From Hypholoma sublateritium FD-334 SS-4 (taxonomy: Eukaryota; Basidiomycota; Agaricomycetes; Agaricales; Strophariaceae), in the NCBI GenBank assembly GCA_000827495.1, contig KN817532.1, forward strand, positions 377,388 through 441,387: a stretch of DNA of 64,000 bases, in the 5' to 3' direction. Position 1 is the stretch's first letter. Every line of letters starts with the position of its first letter. Made by a program: the position numbers and the translations under genes. The notes beneath the pieces are model-generated. The model was given only the letters and a program-made list of their open reading frames with translations, was not told where the DNA came from and did not search any database. Positions 62,832 through 64,000 of the stretch are shown here, piece by piece.

Positions 62832-64000
62832 ATGAAATTGCCAATCTTCCATTCCAATTTCGGGGCCAAGTTCAATCTTGACACATCTGGCGTCGCCGGT
62901 TTCTTCGGTGGTGAAGAGGCGTTCGCAGCCATGAACAGCGTGCACTTCACCCCATCTCGCCGCTGGATCGGCTGGTACAACTCCCCTGGCAGCTACTTCG
63001 TCGCGAAGCAATACGGGACACTGCCCAACTCTACATTCTGGGACGGGCTCTTCCCGGGCCCCGAACTCGATCCCACAGAGCTTCTCCAGCTCAACGACAA
63101 GTCCGGCCTGCCATACATCGGGGTGTACTCCGGCATCCAGCTCCCCGCCGCAGGATATCTCTCATATCTGCTTTCCCTTCGCGTCAAGCCCGACTTGACA
63201 GAATCGGCCTATTTCTCGAAAAATGTAGCGGATATGCGACTTGACAAGCTCAGGAAGGGTGTGTGCGTCACTGTCGTCGAGCTCAGGGACTTCGACGACT
63301 TGACATGGCCGACATACCCTATAGTCCCCAAGAGCCACTTCAAAACCCTCCCGGTATATGGGGCACTCTTGGTAGCACTCACTATACTTTTCTCCCTTGC
63401 ATCGGCCTCAATTTCGGTGCTGTACGAGGATTGGTTTTCTTTTTCGATGATAGCGCTTGGGGTGCTTTCAAATGGAGTTGCATCTATTATTCTTGGAGCG
63501 GGTGTTATAATACTCAAATTCAACGACACCCCCAAAGGATCTCCGCTCGACGATGGAGTTCTTCTTGATGGCGACAATATCATTATTTTACACGGGAGCA
63601 CGCGTGTCGTCAATGGAATCCTTCACTCGAAGTACAGGCTGGAGTACGAACAAGACCCACAATATGATAAAATTGGAATCTGCTCCATAATTCTTTTAGC
63701 TCAGTTCCTTCTCCAGCTCTTCCTCATTCCTCAGGGCGAGTTGATAGGTCAAATCTTTTTCCTCGCCACACTCGCTATGTCGTGGATATGCAACGGCTAT
63801 TTTGCGTCGTTCAATTACGACGAAATCAAGACAAATACCCTGTTTGACCTGATAGGGGAGCCAGTGGTGCACTATACGCTGATGTTTGACAAACGATCCA
63901 CGGCGGTGGCATACACGATGTTCTACTTTCGCGGACTTCAGGAACCAAAAGCGCCCATCAACGGCCTCTTCCCCAACAATATGCCTGTTTGGTATTTATG
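62832..64000 (+). CDS. Multi-spanning membrane protein of unknown function (3' end beyond window)
   Basis: One uninterrupted frame of 389 codons runs from the ATG at 62832 (MKLPIFHSNFGAKFNLDTSG) to the window edge, unusual among these intron-rich genes. The N-terminal 170 residues are soluble-like with aromatic and Pro-rich motifs (FTPSRRWIGWYNSPGSYFVA, LPYIGVYSGIQLPAAGY). Two hydrophobic hairpins follow: YGALLVALTILFSLASASIS with MIALGVLSNGVASIILGAGV, and CSIILLAQFLLQLFLIPQGE with IGQIFFLATLAMSWICNGYF. A further soluble stretch includes EPVVHYTLMFDKRSTAVAYT. I do not recognise a named family; similar proteins occur in agaricomycetes as hypothetical membrane proteins (recollection). Four membrane segments are visible. 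Confidence 0.8.
   Translation, partial: MKLPIFHSNFGAKFNLDTSGVAGFFGGEEAFAAMNSVHFTPSRRWIGWYNSPGSYFVAKQYGTLPNSTFWDGLFPGPELDPTELLQLNDKSGLPYIGVYSGIQLPAAGYLSYLLSLRVKPDLTESAYFSKNVADMRLDKLRKGVCVTVVELRDFDDLTWPTYPIVPKSHFKTLPVYGALLVALTILFSLASASISVLYEDWFSFSMIALGVLSNGVASIILGAGVIILKFNDTPKGSPLDDGVLLDGDNIIILHGSTRVVNGILHSKYRLEYEQDPQYDKIGICSIILLAQFLLQLFLIPQGELIGQIFFLATLAMSWICNGYFASFNYDEIKTNTLFDLIGEPVVHYTLMFDKRSTAVAYTMFYFRGLQEPKAPINGLFPNNMPVWYL

Overview
This is a nuclear segment of a filamentous basidiomycete, most likely an agaricomycete. The genes are cut by many introns of about 50-70 bp with GTRNGT donors, exons are GC-rich and intergenic DNA is AT-richer. Several proteins are of kinds typical of this group: a small Cys-rich protein, a Zn2Cys6 regulator, a Ppo-type fatty-acid dioxygenase and a DUR3 urea transporter. 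There is no operon structure, CRISPR, phage or plasmid. Exon borders come from reading GT/AG (once GC/AG) sites by eye against conserved family sequence. Several models were checked to sum to whole codons.

Layout. 1-3.4 kb: a PH-domain protein with low-complexity repeats (minus, cut by the window start). 3.4-5.9 kb: non-coding repeats. 5.9-7.8 kb: an APH-fold kinase-like mitochondrial protein (minus). 8.9-11.05 kb: RBX1 (minus) and tubulin cofactor C (plus) share a 253-bp divergent promoter. 12.3-12.75 kb: small Cys-rich protein. 13.6-17.2 kb: Zn2Cys6 transcription factor (minus). 17.2-31 kb: a gene-poor stretch with an Hsp20 gene (27.6-28.4 kb), a complete 565-bp TIR element with TA duplications, a three-copy dispersed repeat, and a 2.5-kb zone bounded by inverted TTGGT/ACCAA repeats that holds all nine ambiguous bases of the window.

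The right half is dense. CSTF2 (31.1-32.9) and threonyl-tRNA synthetase (33.3-36.3) are on plus, VPS15 (37.4-43.2) and a 2-oxoglutarate/Fe(II) oxygenase (43.6-45.2) on minus, and DUR3 (45.7-48.3) on plus. An AT-hook-like basic protein (48.4-49.1) is on minus and a D-2-hydroxyacid dehydrogenase (50.0-51.2) on plus. MCM4 (51.3-54.6) is on minus, a Ppo-type dioxygenase with a damaged 3' end (55.4-60.1) on plus, an alpha/beta hydrolase (60.5-61.8) on minus, and a multi-membrane protein (from 62.8) runs off the window end on plus.

Most genes are housekeeping: ubiquitin ligase core, tubulin folding, mRNA 3' processing, translation, PI3-kinase/autophagy and DNA replication. The regulatory signals that stand out are MluI cell-cycle boxes in front of MCM4 and two GATA-factor sites between the oxygenase and DUR3. 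I found no convincing new multi-gene system. The least explained parts are the 20.9-23.5 kb element, the duplicated E-box blocks at 3.46 and 8.23 kb, and the broken Ppo C-terminus.
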